Source: Lysobacteraceae bacterium NML08-0793
GTDB lineage: Bacteria > Pseudomonadota > Gammaproteobacteria > Xanthomonadales > Xanthomonadaceae
DNA length: 64,000 nucleotides
Assembly (NCBI GenBank): GCA_002798275.1
Contig: NWQR01000002.1
Location: 558,001-622,000 of the forward strand
Reading direction: 5' to 3'
Both the position numbers and the translations under genes were made by a program. Each line of letters starts with the position of its first letter. The first letter of the stretch is position 1. Below are positions 17,875 to 36,139 of this stretch, piece after piece. Below the pieces are notes generated by a model. That model was not told where the DNA came from and ran no database searches. It saw only the letters and a program-made list of their open reading frames with translations.

Positions 17875-17900
17875 AACAATCAAAGCAATTAATTTATGTA
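17873..17900 (+). promoter_or_regulatory. Candidate promoter of the mini-CRISPR guide
   Basis: On the plus strand TTAACA (17873-17878, 5 of 6 to consensus) is followed after 16 bp by TATGTA (17895-17900, weak). Transcription would begin a few bases before the first degenerate repeat. TAGAAT at 17907-17912 is a better -10 box but lacks a partner -35 and would start inside the repeat. The -35 overlaps the end of the target site, so the guide might also limit its own synthesis. This is a tentative call. Confidence 0.3.
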
Positions 17901-17915
17901 CTCATGTAGAATTGT

Positions 17916-17990
17916 CGACACTGCCGCATAGGCAGCTCAGAAAATTGCTTGGACGACTTTCTATTCACTGCCGCATAGGCAGCTTACGGG
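17916..17990 (+). CRISPR. Degenerate two-repeat mini-CRISPR (CreA/CreR-like guide)
   Basis: Two I-F-type repeats lie at 17916-17943 and 17963-17990 on the plus strand, opposite to the main array. Both keep the stem-loop CTGCC-GCATA-GGCAG needed by Cas6f. The first ends CTCAGAAA, a near-normal 5' handle; the second ends CTTACGGG, degenerate where no handle is needed. The 19-nt spacer is 13 nt shorter than array spacers. Its processed RNA would be about 47 nt and would assemble a shortened Csy complex. The spacer seed matches the cas8f promoter region. This architecture fits the RNA antitoxin CreA or the cas-regulating CreR guides known from type I systems. Confidence 0.8.
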
Positions 17991-18007
17991 GAATACATAG
18001 CTTCCCC
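17988..18007 (+). terminator. Possible 3' hairpin of the mini-CRISPR transcript
   Basis: GGGGAA and TTCCCC form a 6-bp stem right after the second degenerate repeat and before the cas2-3 stop codon, with TCTCATCT following on the plus strand. It could end the guide transcript or lie at the 3' end of the cas2-3 mRNA on the other strand. The T-rich tail is weak. Confidence 0.3.
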
Positions 18008-18009
18008 TC

Positions 18010-21000
18010 TCATCTAAGTACCCCCAGCACCAGGTCCCAAAACCATTGATTGAGCCCGGTGCGCTTCGGGGCTTCAACTTCGGTATAGCGTTTGGCTGCA
18101 TCCATCAGGCTCATGGACTTTTCTTCTGCCAAAGGCTTTAAAAGCTCAAGCAGGTCAAACTGCATCCAGGGCGAGATGCCTGGGGCGAGCTCAAGCCGCA
18201 GTGGTTTGACCTCGCCTTCTGCCGAGGAGTACAGGCTGTGTTTTCCATCCTGCAAAACGAAGTGGGCATCAAGGCAGGTTTCGTCCTCATCAGGCAGAAA
18301 CACGAAGGTTTGTTCGCGATAGGCTGAATCGCGGAACGGCTGCTGCTGCGGCATGGCCCAGGTCAGGTGCGCCAACGGCAATGTCCAGAAGGTGCTGGCC
18401 GTCGGCTCTTCTGGCTTGTCGGTGCGCAGCGCCAGATACATGCGCAGATGCTCCAAATCCACCAGCCTCGAGCGCCGCAATGTTTTGATGTCTTCCGGCC
18501 GCTGGATACGCGGGCGCGCATCAATGGTTTGGTAGTGCTCGTCGGGCAACAGGTTTTGCAAGTTGTTGCTGCTCATGCGCAGCGGCAGTGCTTTTTTATC
18601 GCGCAGGGAAGAGCGCTCCTCCTCAAATCCCGGACGGATAAATGCGGCCTTGCCAGGTGCCTCGAAACTGCGCAGATTGCGCTCGAAAATCAGCACATTC
18701 GGGCTGTCCGGGCTTCCCTCGCGATGCCGCCGCACCCGCCCGGCCAGCTGTATCAGCGAGCGCATCGAGGAAGGTTCGACCACTGCCCAGTCGTAATCAT
18801 GGTCACGCCCCACTTCCGCCACCGGGCTTGCCAGCACCACGAATAGATGATGTTTGGCCGGATAACGCTCCAGCAAGGCGCGCACTTCCGGACGCGACAG
18901 CGCCGGGTCGGTTTCGCCACGGCGGTCCAGCACCTTGTCCAGTACGCGCTCGATTTCCGAGCGCATCAGCAACGGGAAGCGCGCGTGATACACGCAGAGA
19001 TGGATATGGATATCGGCAGGCGCGCCTAGCCGGAACAATTCATGCGCCACCTCCTGCAATGGGCCGATGTTCGCCATGCGCACCAGCCCAAAGCTCACCT
19101 GTTTGCCGTTGCTCATGTCCGTTTGTGCATGGCGTTGATGGGCTTGCAACATGGCCGCCTGCACCTGCACGGCAAACGCCTTGCGGATTTCCGGCTCGGT
19201 TTTTGCGGCAATCTCCAGCGGCAACAATTCACCCTTGCGCCTGGGCGCTTCCCGGCTCAATGCCTTGATGCGCTTTTCAATGAATGTCTGATGCTGCGCC
19301 TTGAACTGCGCCAAGTCACTGCATGCAGCCGCCTCAACGCGATATTCGTCCACCCAAAGGCAGGCGACTTCCGGCGTGCTGGCCTGCCCGACATGCTGGC
19401 CGCGATTGCGCTGGTAATGGGCACGGCCTGCCGCATACGCCTGATACAGCCCCTGCACCAAATCCGGCGGCAGCGTGGCTGATGACAACAACACCCGGCT
19501 CCCCAGAAGCCCCGCCCAATGCACCAGCCTTGCCAGTGCCGGAATATCGGCCAGGTCAAAATCATCCGGCTCATCCAGCACCAGGTCACTGCTCATCAGC
19601 CGCAGCATCGGTGCAATTTGTCGCCCGGCGCGCTGCGCTTCGGTCGCCGGCGTCAGGTGGTCGATGGTGCATACCAGCACCGGCGCACTCAACAGACGCT
19701 TGATATGCACATCGTGCAGCGCCATGCGCAACAGCGGATGCTCAGCCACCTGGCCTTCGTAAACGACACTGCCTGCCTCTTCCATCAGCGACTGGCTTGA
19801 AGCCGAGCCACTACGCTCGGCCTGCTGCTGGTGATACTCGAACAATTCACGGCTGGCTGCTCCGCCCACCCGGATGGCGATGTCATCATCACTCAGCCCC
19901 AAGTCTTTCTGAAAAGAACGCCCGGTTTGCAGGGTCAAGCTACGCAGGCCGACGGCAAAGCTGCAGCGCATCCCGCGCTGCGGATTGGCCAGTGCAGCCA
20001 TGATGCGGGCATTGGCCAGCGTCTTGCCGCGTCCGGTAGAGGCCATATTGATGATGAAAGCGCCATGCTCGTCTGCCCTGTGGCGCAAGCTTTCTGCTGC
20101 ATCAAAGGCTTTGTCCTGCCAGCGAAAGCGCGCATCTTTGCTGCGCTTTCTAAACCGCTTGTGTTGCAGATGCGGCAAATGCCCGGCAAAGCTCGGCAAG
20201 TGATGGCCGATATAGCCTGCATCCTGGGTCACGCCCAGCAAATGCTCGTCCAGCTTCTGCTTGAGCCTACCATCGCTATCGGTATTGGCATACAGGGTGC
20301 AGGCTGCATCGCCTGTGACACGGTGCCCATCCCCAGGCTTCAGTGATGAATAGTGGTGGTCGGCCAGCATCAGTCCCATGCGGGCGATATGCATGACATA
20401 CGGATTTTCCAGCCATGCGCCCTTACCCGCCTTGGCCTGCAACGCCAGCAATTGCTGCGCAAGCCGGGCGGCACGCGCCCGCCATGCGGGCAGCAAGACC
20501 GGCAGCTCGCCTGCCATTTGCCAATAGGGCTGCAATTGGCTTGGCGATGCCTCGGCAAGCTCGGGGTTCCAATCGTTCCAGCCAACACGGATGCTTTGCC
20601 ATAGTTTTTCCGGCTGCAAATCCAGCGGATTGAAGTTTTCAGACTTCTTCCCAAACCACGGGTTTTGCGTATTTGGGCCAACCGGCAAAGTCAGCAGCCG
20701 ATGATGCGTCACCACCAGCCAGGCGATTGCCGCGGCCAGCGGTGGCAAGTCCTTGAACGGCGGCTTGCTGCCAGCATCCAGACCATCGCGGAACAGCCGT
20801 GCCTTATCCAGCCAGGCCGCATCATCGGCTGCCGAAGGCGCCGCCAGCCGCTGCAACCAGGCGGTATCGTCATCGCCCCCCACAAACGCCAGAAAAAGCC
20901 GTAATGACAGCCATTCATGGCGGTACAGATTGCGCTCGAATATGCGGCTTGCAAGACGCTGCTGAAACGAAACGCTGGCCTTGCCAAGGTCATGCAGCAA

Positions 21001-21360
21001 GCCCGCCATCTGCATCAGCAGGCGAATATCCTCGCCAGTACTCCAGTCGTTTTCATCGCCTTTTCGTATCACATCGCGCCGCGTGGTATTGGTCGGCACC
21101 GCCCCCTGGGCATTGAAGCGCGTGGCATCGCCCACCACCCACAACAATTCGGAATGGTTGATGCCGCGTATCCAGTGACAAGCCACGGCGGTATTTTTGC
21201 GCGCCGTTTTGCGCAGCAGACGGCGCAGCGTATCCAGCCCATCCCGGGTAATGGGCGTTTGCCAGGTGCGCTCGCCACGCCGTTCGGCGAACTGGTCAAG
21301 AATACGGCGGGTCTGCTTCAACGCCTGCCCACGGCACTCGGAAATCAGCAGGATATTCAT
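18010..21360 (-). CDS. cas3: Cas2-Cas3 fusion nuclease-helicase
   Basis: The 1116-residue protein is the I-F hallmark fusion. An N-terminal Cas2 domain (about 1-95, starting MNILLISECRGQALKQTRRIL) precedes an HD nuclease domain with LLHDLGKASVSFQQRL (about 123-138) and a superfamily 2 helicase with STGRGKTLANARIMAAL (Walker A, about 450), LVLDEPDDFD (Walker B) and SSATLPP. The Cas2 part joins Cas1 for spacer integration; the HD-helicase part unwinds and degrades DNA licensed by the Csy complex. The start ATG overlaps the cas1 stop by 4 bp (ATGA). All catalytic motifs look intact. Confidence 0.97.
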   Translation of the reverse strand: MNILLISECRGQALKQTRRILDQFAERRGERTWQTPITRDGLDTLRRLLRKTARKNTAVACHWIRGINHSELLWVVGDATRFNAQGAVPTNTTRRDVIRKGDENDWSTGEDIRLLMQMAGLLHDLGKASVSFQQRLASRIFERNLYRHEWLSLRLFLAFVGGDDDTAWLQRLAAPSAADDAAWLDKARLFRDGLDAGSKPPFKDLPPLAAAIAWLVVTHHRLLTLPVGPNTQNPWFGKKSENFNPLDLQPEKLWQSIRVGWNDWNPELAEASPSQLQPYWQMAGELPVLLPAWRARAARLAQQLLALQAKAGKGAWLENPYVMHIARMGLMLADHHYSSLKPGDGHRVTGDAACTLYANTDSDGRLKQKLDEHLLGVTQDAGYIGHHLPSFAGHLPHLQHKRFRKRSKDARFRWQDKAFDAAESLRHRADEHGAFIINMASTGRGKTLANARIMAALANPQRGMRCSFAVGLRSLTLQTGRSFQKDLGLSDDDIAIRVGGAASRELFEYHQQQAERSGSASSQSLMEEAGSVVYEGQVAEHPLLRMALHDVHIKRLLSAPVLVCTIDHLTPATEAQRAGRQIAPMLRLMSSDLVLDEPDDFDLADIPALARLVHWAGLLGSRVLLSSATLPPDLVQGLYQAYAAGRAHYQRNRGQHVGQASTPEVACLWVDEYRVEAAACSDLAQFKAQHQTFIEKRIKALSREAPRRKGELLPLEIAAKTEPEIRKAFAVQVQAAMLQAHQRHAQTDMSNGKQVSFGLVRMANIGPLQEVAHELFRLGAPADIHIHLCVYHARFPLLMRSEIERVLDKVLDRRGETDPALSRPEVRALLERYPAKHHLFVVLASPVAEVGRDHDYDWAVVEPSSMRSLIQLAGRVRRHREGSPDSPNVLIFERNLRSFEAPGKAAFIRPGFEEERSSLRDKKALPLRMSSNNLQNLLPDEHYQTIDARPRIQRPEDIKTLRRSRLVDLEHLRMYLALRTDKPEEPTASTFWTLPLAHLTWAMPQQQPFRDSAYREQTFVFLPDEDETCLDAHFVLQDGKHSLYSSAEGEVKPLRLELAPGISPWMQFDLLELLKPLAEEKSMSLMDAAKRYTEVEAPKRTGLNQWFWDLVLGVLR

Positions 21361-22328
21361 GCGCGGCGCCCCTGCATGGCGATGTCTTTCAAGGTCTCAA
21401 TCATGAAATCCAGTGCCTCCATGCGGGTCAGTTGCTCAATGCAGGTCTGCCGAAATGCCTGCTCCTCATCGCCACGCATGGCCGAGACAAAGGCTTGCGG
21501 CAATATCACCGCGTCCTTGACCAAGTCAGCCACATCAAATACCAAGCCACCGCGCCGGGTCTTGCCATGCAATACGGCCAAGCCATGCGGCAGCCCCAGC
21601 ACCCAGGTGGCGCTGGCCGCCAGCCCATAGGCCAGATAATTGCCGTGATCCAGAAAACGGTTGGCGGGGTCAAGACCCGTGCCGCGCTTGGCGCGGCTAA
21701 AGTCGCCATAGCCGCTGGTGCGCGCAGCCAACGCAAACAAGGCTTTGCTAAGCCGGGCTTCTTCGGTCAGCAGTGCGGTGACATCCGGGCAACTGGCAAC
21801 TATTTGTGCGGATTTTTCCAGCAACTTTTTCAGTGCACCGGCATCCACCTCAAAACCGGCCTCGCGCAATGGCTTTGAGTTCTGCCACTGCTGTGCAATA
21901 CAGTGCAAACGCGCTTGCTGTAGTTGCTTGGCCGCCGCAAGCCTGGCCTCATCATCAAACCAGAACGATACCCAGGCTTGCAGATATTCGGTGGGGCGGT
22001 ATTCGCTCTGCGGGCTGAACCAGGCCACATCAATATCCACCTCGTTGGCAGAAAACAGTGGCGTGCCGCCACCGCCACAAAAGCCCACCATCACTCCGGC
22101 CTTGGCAAACTCACGCATCGCCGCCTGCGTGACCGAGGTGCCGGTGCCAAGCAGTACCACCGAGGTATTGGCAATGGGGATATTCCAGTACAGCGATTGC
22201 TTGCCAGCATCGGTGACGTATTCCACTCGTCCGCCATTGACCAGCACCCGGCAGTGTTGCAGGTAATAGATATTGGCGCGTTTGGATAACAGGATGGTTT
22301 TGAGGTCAGAAGCGGTAATCTCGTCCAT
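21357..22328 (-). CDS. cas1: Cas1 integrase, type I-F
   Basis: The 323-residue protein begins MDEITASDLKTILLSKRANIYYL and fits the I-F Cas1 family. Metal-ligand regions are EEARLSKALFALAARTSGYGDF (Glu near 188) and GLPHGLAVLHGKTRRGGLVFDVADLVKD (His and Asp near 250-265). Cas1 with Cas2-3 inserts new spacers at the leader. GGGAGA lies 4 nt upstream of the ATG. It is the first gene of the adaptation part and starts only about 60 bp after the tufA terminator. Its promoter is unclear, so some expression may come from terminator read-through. Confidence 0.97.
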   Translation of the reverse strand: MDEITASDLKTILLSKRANIYYLQHCRVLVNGGRVEYVTDAGKQSLYWNIPIANTSVVLLGTGTSVTQAAMREFAKAGVMVGFCGGGGTPLFSANEVDIDVAWFSPQSEYRPTEYLQAWVSFWFDDEARLAAAKQLQQARLHCIAQQWQNSKPLREAGFEVDAGALKKLLEKSAQIVASCPDVTALLTEEARLSKALFALAARTSGYGDFSRAKRGTGLDPANRFLDHGNYLAYGLAASATWVLGLPHGLAVLHGKTRRGGLVFDVADLVKDAVILPQAFVSAMRGDEEQAFRQTCIEQLTRMEALDFMIETLKDIAMQGRRA

Positions 22329-22345
22329 AAAATCTCCCCTCTCAA

Positions 22346-22357
22346 AAAGTGCACTTT
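22346..22357. promoter_or_regulatory. 12-bp palindrome upstream of cas1
   Basis: AAAGTGCACTTT is a perfect palindrome located 18-29 bp before the cas1 ATG, between the tufA terminator and the ribosome binding site. A dyad in this place could be an operator for a dimeric repressor. No second copy was found upstream of cas8f or in the array leader. Confidence 0.3.
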
Positions 22358-22389
22358 AGCCCGACATCCTTCTGCAAATGCACAAAAAC

Positions 22390-22415
22390 AAACCCCCGGC
22401 TTTTGCCGGGGGTTT
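22390..22415 (-). terminator. tufA intrinsic terminator
   Basis: On the minus strand an 11-bp GC-rich stem (AAACCCCCGGC and its complement, 4-nt loop) is followed by TTTGTTTTTG. It lies 34 bp after the tufA stop and ends the str transcription unit before cas1. Confidence 0.9.
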
Positions 22416-22448
22416 GCAGTTTGTTTGCCTTACGGCAAGCATCAAGGA

Positions 22449-23639
<1,191 letters not shown>

Positions 23640-23734
23640 TTCTGGAACCTCTGTTTAGATGATTGAATTTGGGATGGAAAGCATGATAGAGGTGGCTGCC
23701 GCGGTCAATCACGAGCCGCAGCAGCCAGGCTCAA

Positions 23735-25834
23735 TCAGCCGTTTTTCTTCATGGCCGCTTCAGCGATATTGGCCGGCGCTTCAGCGTAGTGGTCAAATTC
23801 CATGGTGAAGGTGGCGCGCCCCTGCGACATCGAACGCAGGCTGGTGGCGTAGCCGAACATTTCGCCCAGCGGAATCATGGCATTGATGATCTTGCCCGAG
23901 GGGCTGTCATCCTGACCTTGCAGGATGCCGCGACGACGGCTCACGTCACCCATCACGTCACCCAGATAGTCTTCCGGGGTCACGATTTCGACCTTCATGA
24001 TGGGCTCGAGCAGCACCGGGCTGGCCTTGTGGAAGCCTTCCTTGAAGCCCATGGAGCCTGCGATCTTGAACGCCATTTCCGAGGAGTCCACTTCGTGGTA
24101 GGAGCCGTCCACCAGACGCACCTTCACGTCCACCACCGGATAACCGGCGAGGATGCCGTTGGCCATCGCCTCCTGGATACCCTTGTCCACGGCCGGGACG
24201 TATTCCTTCGGCACCACGCCACCGACGATGGCGTTTTCGAACACATAACCGGCACCCGGTTCCTGCGGCTCGATTTCCAGCCAGACGTGACCGAACTGAC
24301 CCTTACCACCGGACTGGCGCACGAACTTGCCTTCGGACTTGACGGCCTTGCGGATGGTTTCACGATAGGCCACCTGCGGCTTGCCGACGTTGGCTTCGAC
24401 GTTGAATTCGCGCTTCAGGCGGTCAACGATGATGTCCAGGTGCAGCTCACCCATACCGGCGATGATGGTTTGACCGGACTCTTCGTCGGTACGCACGCGG
24501 AACGAGGGGTCTTCCTGTGCCAGACGGCCAAGTGCAATGCCCATCTTCTCCTGATCGGACTTGGTCTTGGGCTCGACCGCCATCGAGATCACCGGCTCCG
24601 GGAAGCTCATGCGTTCCAGCACAATCGGGGCATCCTGGGCACACAGGGTGTCACCGGTGGTGACATCCTTCAGACCCACGGCTGCGGCGATGTCACCGGC
24701 CAGCACTTCCTTGATTTCGTCACGCTGGTTGGAGTGCATCTGCAACAGGCGGCCAATGCGCTCTTTCTTGCCCTTGACCGAGTTCAGCACTTGCTCACCG
24801 GCGTTCAGCACACCCGAGTACACGCGGAAGAAGGTCAGCGAGCCCACGAACGGGTCGGTCATGATCTTGAACGCTAGCGCCGAGAACGGTGCCTTGTCGC
24901 TGGATTCGCGGGTCAGTTCCTTGGTTTCGTCATCCATATCGACGCCACGCACGGCCGGCACGTCCACCGGCGAAGGCAGCAGCTTGATGACGCCATCGAG
25001 CATCGCCTGCACGCCCTTGTTCTTGAACGCAGTACCGCAGAACATCGGCACGATTTCGGTCTTCAAGGTACGCTCGCGCAGAGCGCTGACGATTTCTTCC
25101 TCGGTCAGCTCTTCACCGCCCAAGTATTTGTCCATCAGCGCTTCATTCGCTTCAGCCGCCGACTCCACCATGAAGGCACGGGCTTCTTCGGCCTGGGCTT
25201 GCAGATCGGCCGGGATGTCGCGGTATTCGAAGGTCAGACCCTGCGAGGCGCTGTCCCAGTGGATGGCCTTCATCTTCAGAAGGTCAACCACGCCTTCAAA
25301 GTTGTCTTCGGCACCAATCGGCACCTGCATCGGCACCGGCACGGCACCCAGACGGCTCTTGAGCTGGTCGCGCACCTTGAAGAAGTTGGCGCCGGTACGG
25401 TCCATCTTGTTGACGAACGCGATGCGCGGCACTTGGTACTTGTTGGCCTGGCGCCACACGGTTTCGGACTGCGGCTGTACGCCACCGACGGCGCACAGCA
25501 CGAACACCGCACCGTCGAGCACGCGCAAGCTGCGCTCCACTTCGATGGTGAAGTCAACGTGCCCGGGGGTGTCGATGATGTTGAAGCGGTGTTCCGGCAT
25601 GGACTTATCCATGCCCTTCCAGAAGGCGGTGGTCGCAGCCGACTGAATGGTGATGCCGCGCTCTTGTTCCTGTTCCATCCAGTCCATGGTGGCAGCACCA
25701 TCATGCACTTCACCGAGCTTGTGGCTCTTGCCGGTGTAGAACAGGATGCGCTCGGACGTGGTGGTCTTGCCGGCATCGATGTGCGCCATGATGCCGAAGT
25801 TGCGATAACGCTCGATGGGAGTGGTACGGGCCAC
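23735..25834 (-). CDS. fusA: Elongation factor G
   Basis: Using the GTG at 25834 ([30 protein letters not shown]) gives 699 residues, the usual size, with GAGAG six bases upstream; the longer frame adds unconserved residues. G1 is AHIDAGKT, G3 DTPGHVDF and G4 NKMDRTGA. Domain IV includes the [16 protein letters not shown] segment. EF-G drives translocation and ribosome recycling. It lies between rpsG and tufA, as in standard str operons. A GC-rich hairpin at 25886-25914 sits in the rpsG-fusA gap. Confidence 0.97.
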   Translation of the reverse strand: MARTTPIERYRNFGIMAHIDAGKTTTSERILFYTGKSHKLGEVHDGAATMDWMEQEQERGITIQSAATTAFWKGMDKSMPEHRFNIIDTPGHVDFTIEVERSLRVLDGAVFVLCAVGGVQPQSETVWRQANKYQVPRIAFVNKMDRTGANFFKVRDQLKSRLGAVPVPMQVPIGAEDNFEGVVDLLKMKAIHWDSASQGLTFEYRDIPADLQAQAEEARAFMVESAAEANEALMDKYLGGEELTEEEIVSALRERTLKTEIVPMFCGTAFKNKGVQAMLDGVIKLLPSPVDVPAVRGVDMDDETKELTRESSDKAPFSALAFKIMTDPFVGSLTFFRVYSGVLNAGEQVLNSVKGKKERIGRLLQMHSNQRDEIKEVLAGDIAAAVGLKDVTTGDTLCAQDAPIVLERMSFPEPVISMAVEPKTKSDQEKMGIALGRLAQEDPSFRVRTDEESGQTIIAGMGELHLDIIVDRLKREFNVEANVGKPQVAYRETIRKAVKSEGKFVRQSGGKGQFGHVWLEIEPQEPGAGYVFENAIVGGVVPKEYVPAVDKGIQEAMANGILAGYPVVDVKVRLVDGSYHEVDSSEMAFKIAGSMGFKEGFHKASPVLLEPIMKVEIVTPEDYLGDVMGDVSRRRGILQGQDDSPSGKIINAMIPLGEMFGYATSLRSMSQGRATFTMEFDHYAEAPANIAEAAMKKNG

Positions 25835-25885
25835 GGTAATCTCTCTTTGTTTGTTTGTTGCCCGGAGAACCGGGCTTTCAGATGG

Positions 25886-25914
25886 CCGGACGCCGCCTTG
25901 ACGGCGGCATCCGG
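25886..25914 (-). other. Hairpin in the rpsG-fusA gap
   Basis: An inverted repeat of CCGG and CGCCGCC with CGGCGGC and CCGG, interrupted by one small mismatch region, forms a GC-rich stem about 50-80 bp upstream of fusA. In E. coli, S7 represses its operon by binding nearby RNA. Whether this hairpin has that role is unknown. Confidence 0.35.
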
Positions 25915-26014
25915 GTGAATACGCGAAATTCGCAGCAATGCCGGGCTTTCGCGTTGCACTCACCGGCAGATGCCGATGCTTGCGACAGGCGGCAAACCGC
26001 CCGTCATGGCGCGA

Positions 26015-26482
26015 TTACCAACGGAAGTGCGCAAATGCCTTGTTGGCATCGGCCATGCGATGGGTTTCTTCGCGCTTTTTGATGGCGCCGCCACGGTTTT
26101 CCGAAGCGTCCAGCAGCTCAGCGGCCAGCTTGCGCGGCATCGAGTTTTCGCCACGCTTGCGCGCCGATTCGATCAGCCAACGCATCGCCAGCGCCATGCG
26201 GCGGGAAGCACGTACTTCCACCGGCACCTGATAGGTGGCACCGCCAACGCGGCGGGACTTCACTTCGACAGTCGGCGCGACATTGCCGAGCGCCTTTTCC
26301 ACCAGCTCCAGCGGGTTGTCGTTCTTTTCACCGATCACATCCATGGCGCCATAGACGATTTTTTCGGCCACGGACTTCTTGCCACTCAACATGACCATGT
26401 TGATGAAACGGGCGATGGTTTCGCTACCGTGTTTGGGATCGGGCAGCACCGAACGCTGCGGGGTATTGCCTTTACGGGACAT
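26015..26482 (-). CDS. rpsG: 30S ribosomal protein S7
   Basis: The 155-residue protein begins [21 protein letters not shown] and contains the S7 signature [23 protein letters not shown] and the [27 protein letters not shown] block. S7 nucleates assembly of the 30S head and contacts the E-site tRNA. The short C-terminal tail is of the 155-residue type rather than the longer E. coli K-12 form. It is spaced 92 bp from rpsL and 180 bp from fusA. Confidence 0.97.
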   Translation of the reverse strand: MSRKGNTPQRSVLPDPKHGSETIARFINMVMLSGKKSVAEKIVYGAMDVIGEKNDNPLELVEKALGNVAPTVEVKSRRVGGATYQVPVEVRASRRMALAMRWLIESARKRGENSMPRKLAAELLDASENRGGAIKKREETHRMADANKAFAHFRW

Positions 26483-26574
26483 TGATTTCTTCTCGTGTAT
26501 TCATTGCGCCCAAAGCGGGCGCGGGAAGCATCAGCGATGCAAGAAAGCGCGACGGGATACGCCGCAGCCGCGTA

Positions 26575-26946
26575 TCACTTCGGACGCTTGGCGCCGTACT
26601 TGGAGCGACGCTGGCGACGCTTGGCCACGCCCGCAGCGTCGAGCGAGCCACGCACGGTGTGGTAACGCACACCCGGCAAATCCTTCACACGACCGCCGCG
26701 AATCAGCACCACGCTGTGCTCTTGCAGGTTGTGGCCTTCGCCACCGATGTAGGAAATGACTTCATAGCCATTGGTCAAACGCACCTTGGCCACCTTGCGC
26801 ATTGCCGAGTTCGGCTTCTTCGGGGTGGTGGTGTAAACGCGGGTGCACACACCGCGACGCTGCGGGCAGTTCTGCAACGCAGGCGAGGTGCTCTTGTAGG
26901 TTTCAGGGCTGCGCGGCTTGCGCACGAGCTGATTGATGGTTGCCAT
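26575..26946 (-). CDS. rpsL: 30S ribosomal protein S12
   Basis: The start [12 protein letters not shown] gives 123 residues; an in-frame open stretch upstream reaches 27168 but has no ribosome binding site and is leader DNA. The streptomycin-related positions are wild type: lysine in TTPKKPNSA and lysine in [12 protein letters not shown]12 controls decoding accuracy in the A site and carries the Asp that RimO methylthiolates (within the KDLPGV loop). It heads the str operon, driven by the promoter at 27183-27211. Confidence 0.97.
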   Translation of the reverse strand: MATINQLVRKPRSPETYKSTSPALQNCPQRRGVCTRVYTTTPKKPNSAMRKVAKVRLTNGYEVISYIGGEGHNLQEHSVVLIRGGRVKDLPGVRYHTVRGSLDAAGVAKRRQRRSKYGAKRPK

Positions 26947-27113
26947 GCTTTTCCAGTTGTATCTGCGGCTCGAAAGCCTTGGGAGTTGATTCACCCCGAA
27001 GCCGGGGCAAAGAAAAAACTTTAGCCTGCACACGGTAAACCCGTGGCAAGCTGCCAAAAACGTACGGGCCTGCGCATCGCACAACCACCGCACAACCCCG
27101 CGCATCCTTGTGC

Positions 27114-27145
27114 CGAATACGAAGCGCTTCCTGCCCCTCATTTCG
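27114..27145 (-). repeat. Leader element shared with the rpsJ leader (copy 2)
   Basis: This copy matches 7961-7992 at 29 of 32 bases, same strand. It contains the palindrome AAGCGCTT, which is broken in the other copy. It lies in the presumed rpsL 5' UTR, 168 bp upstream of the start codon. Confidence 0.5.
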
Positions 27146-27182
27146 GGTACTGGGTGGCACAAGACCACCGAAAAACCTGCGC

Positions 27183-27211
27183 AGGTTACGCCGTATCTTG
27201 GGGCATGTCAA
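27183..27211 (-). promoter_or_regulatory. Predicted str operon promoter
   Basis: On the minus strand a consensus TTGACA (27206-27211) is followed after 17 bp by TAACCT (27183-27188, weak -10). It follows the rpoC terminator and would start the rpsL-rpsG-fusA-tufA transcript near 27176. Confidence 0.5.
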
Positions 27212-27270
27212 GTCATCTTCATGACTGACGGCATCGCCTTGCCCTGCCTTGCTCTGGCTTCTGACACAGC

Positions 27271-27294
27271 AAAGGCCGGGTTGCCCCGGCCTTT
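27271..27294 (-). terminator. rpoC terminator
   Basis: A perfect 10-bp stem (AAAGGCCGGG/CCCGGCCTTT, 4-nt loop) lies 22 bp after the rpoC stop. The T-run on the minus strand is contained in the stem end, followed by GCTGTG. It separates the rpoBC unit from the str operon. Confidence 0.7.
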
Positions 27295-27315
27295 GGTGTG
27301 TTGCGCGACTTGCGC

Positions 27316-31551
<4,236 letters not shown>

Positions 31552-31621
31552 GGGTTTGTCTCCGGGAGTTGATCAAGAGGGCCGAGTTCAGGCGGCAGCA
31601 CGATGGCCGCCGCCTGTCACA

Positions 31622-35794
<4,173 letters not shown>

Positions 35795-36139
35795 GAAAAC
35801 ACCTTCATTGTCACGGGATGGCAGCCATGCGCCATCGGGTTGACCGGAACCGTCCGGGGGACGCGAGCCACAGCCAGGAAGTCGCTGGTATTGCCGGCAC
35901 CAGCACGCCCTCTCCCACTACTTCCGCTGTTGGCTCCACGGGCAAAAGCCCGAAATCATCAGGCAGGAAACCTGCCCAAACCTTCGCAAAACAAAGACTT
36001 GGGCAGATGGCCAACCTAGCCTTGGACGTCTGAAAACGGCGACTGAAAAACCCCGCCCCATCAAACGACCAAAGGCCGAGAGCGTTTTTGCGCTCCCAGC
36101 CTTGGGCATGTCGCCGGAAAACCGGCGACGGTATCGCAC
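35795..36139 (-). promoter_or_regulatory. rplL-rpoB intergenic region with attenuator-like hairpin
   Basis: There is no gene in these 345 bp. The strongest structure is at 36069-36105, where CCAAAGGCCGAGAGCG and CGCTCCCAGCCTTGG form a long stem with small mismatches around a TTTTT loop, about 35 bp after rplL. In E. coli the same gap holds an attenuator and an RNase III site that lower rpoBC expression relative to rplJL, so a similar role is likely. I saw no strong promoter here. Confidence 0.5.

Larger units (their letters stand above)
26947..27270 (-). promoter_or_regulatory. str operon leader region
   Basis: This stretch between rpsL and the rpoC terminator has no independent gene. It holds the promoter at 27183-27211, the 32-bp element shared with the rpsJ leader (27114-27145), and about 165 further bases of 5' UTR. 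The reading frame of rpsL stays open through most of it, which is a consequence of GC-rich sequence and not evidence of coding. Confidence 0.55.

Noticed and set aside
26947-27168. In-frame N-terminal extension of rpsL, including [10 protein letters not shown], similar in part to a short frame upstream of rpsJ.
   Set aside because: The similarity comes from the shared 32-bp DNA element. There is no ribosome binding site, and S12 has its standard start at 26946.
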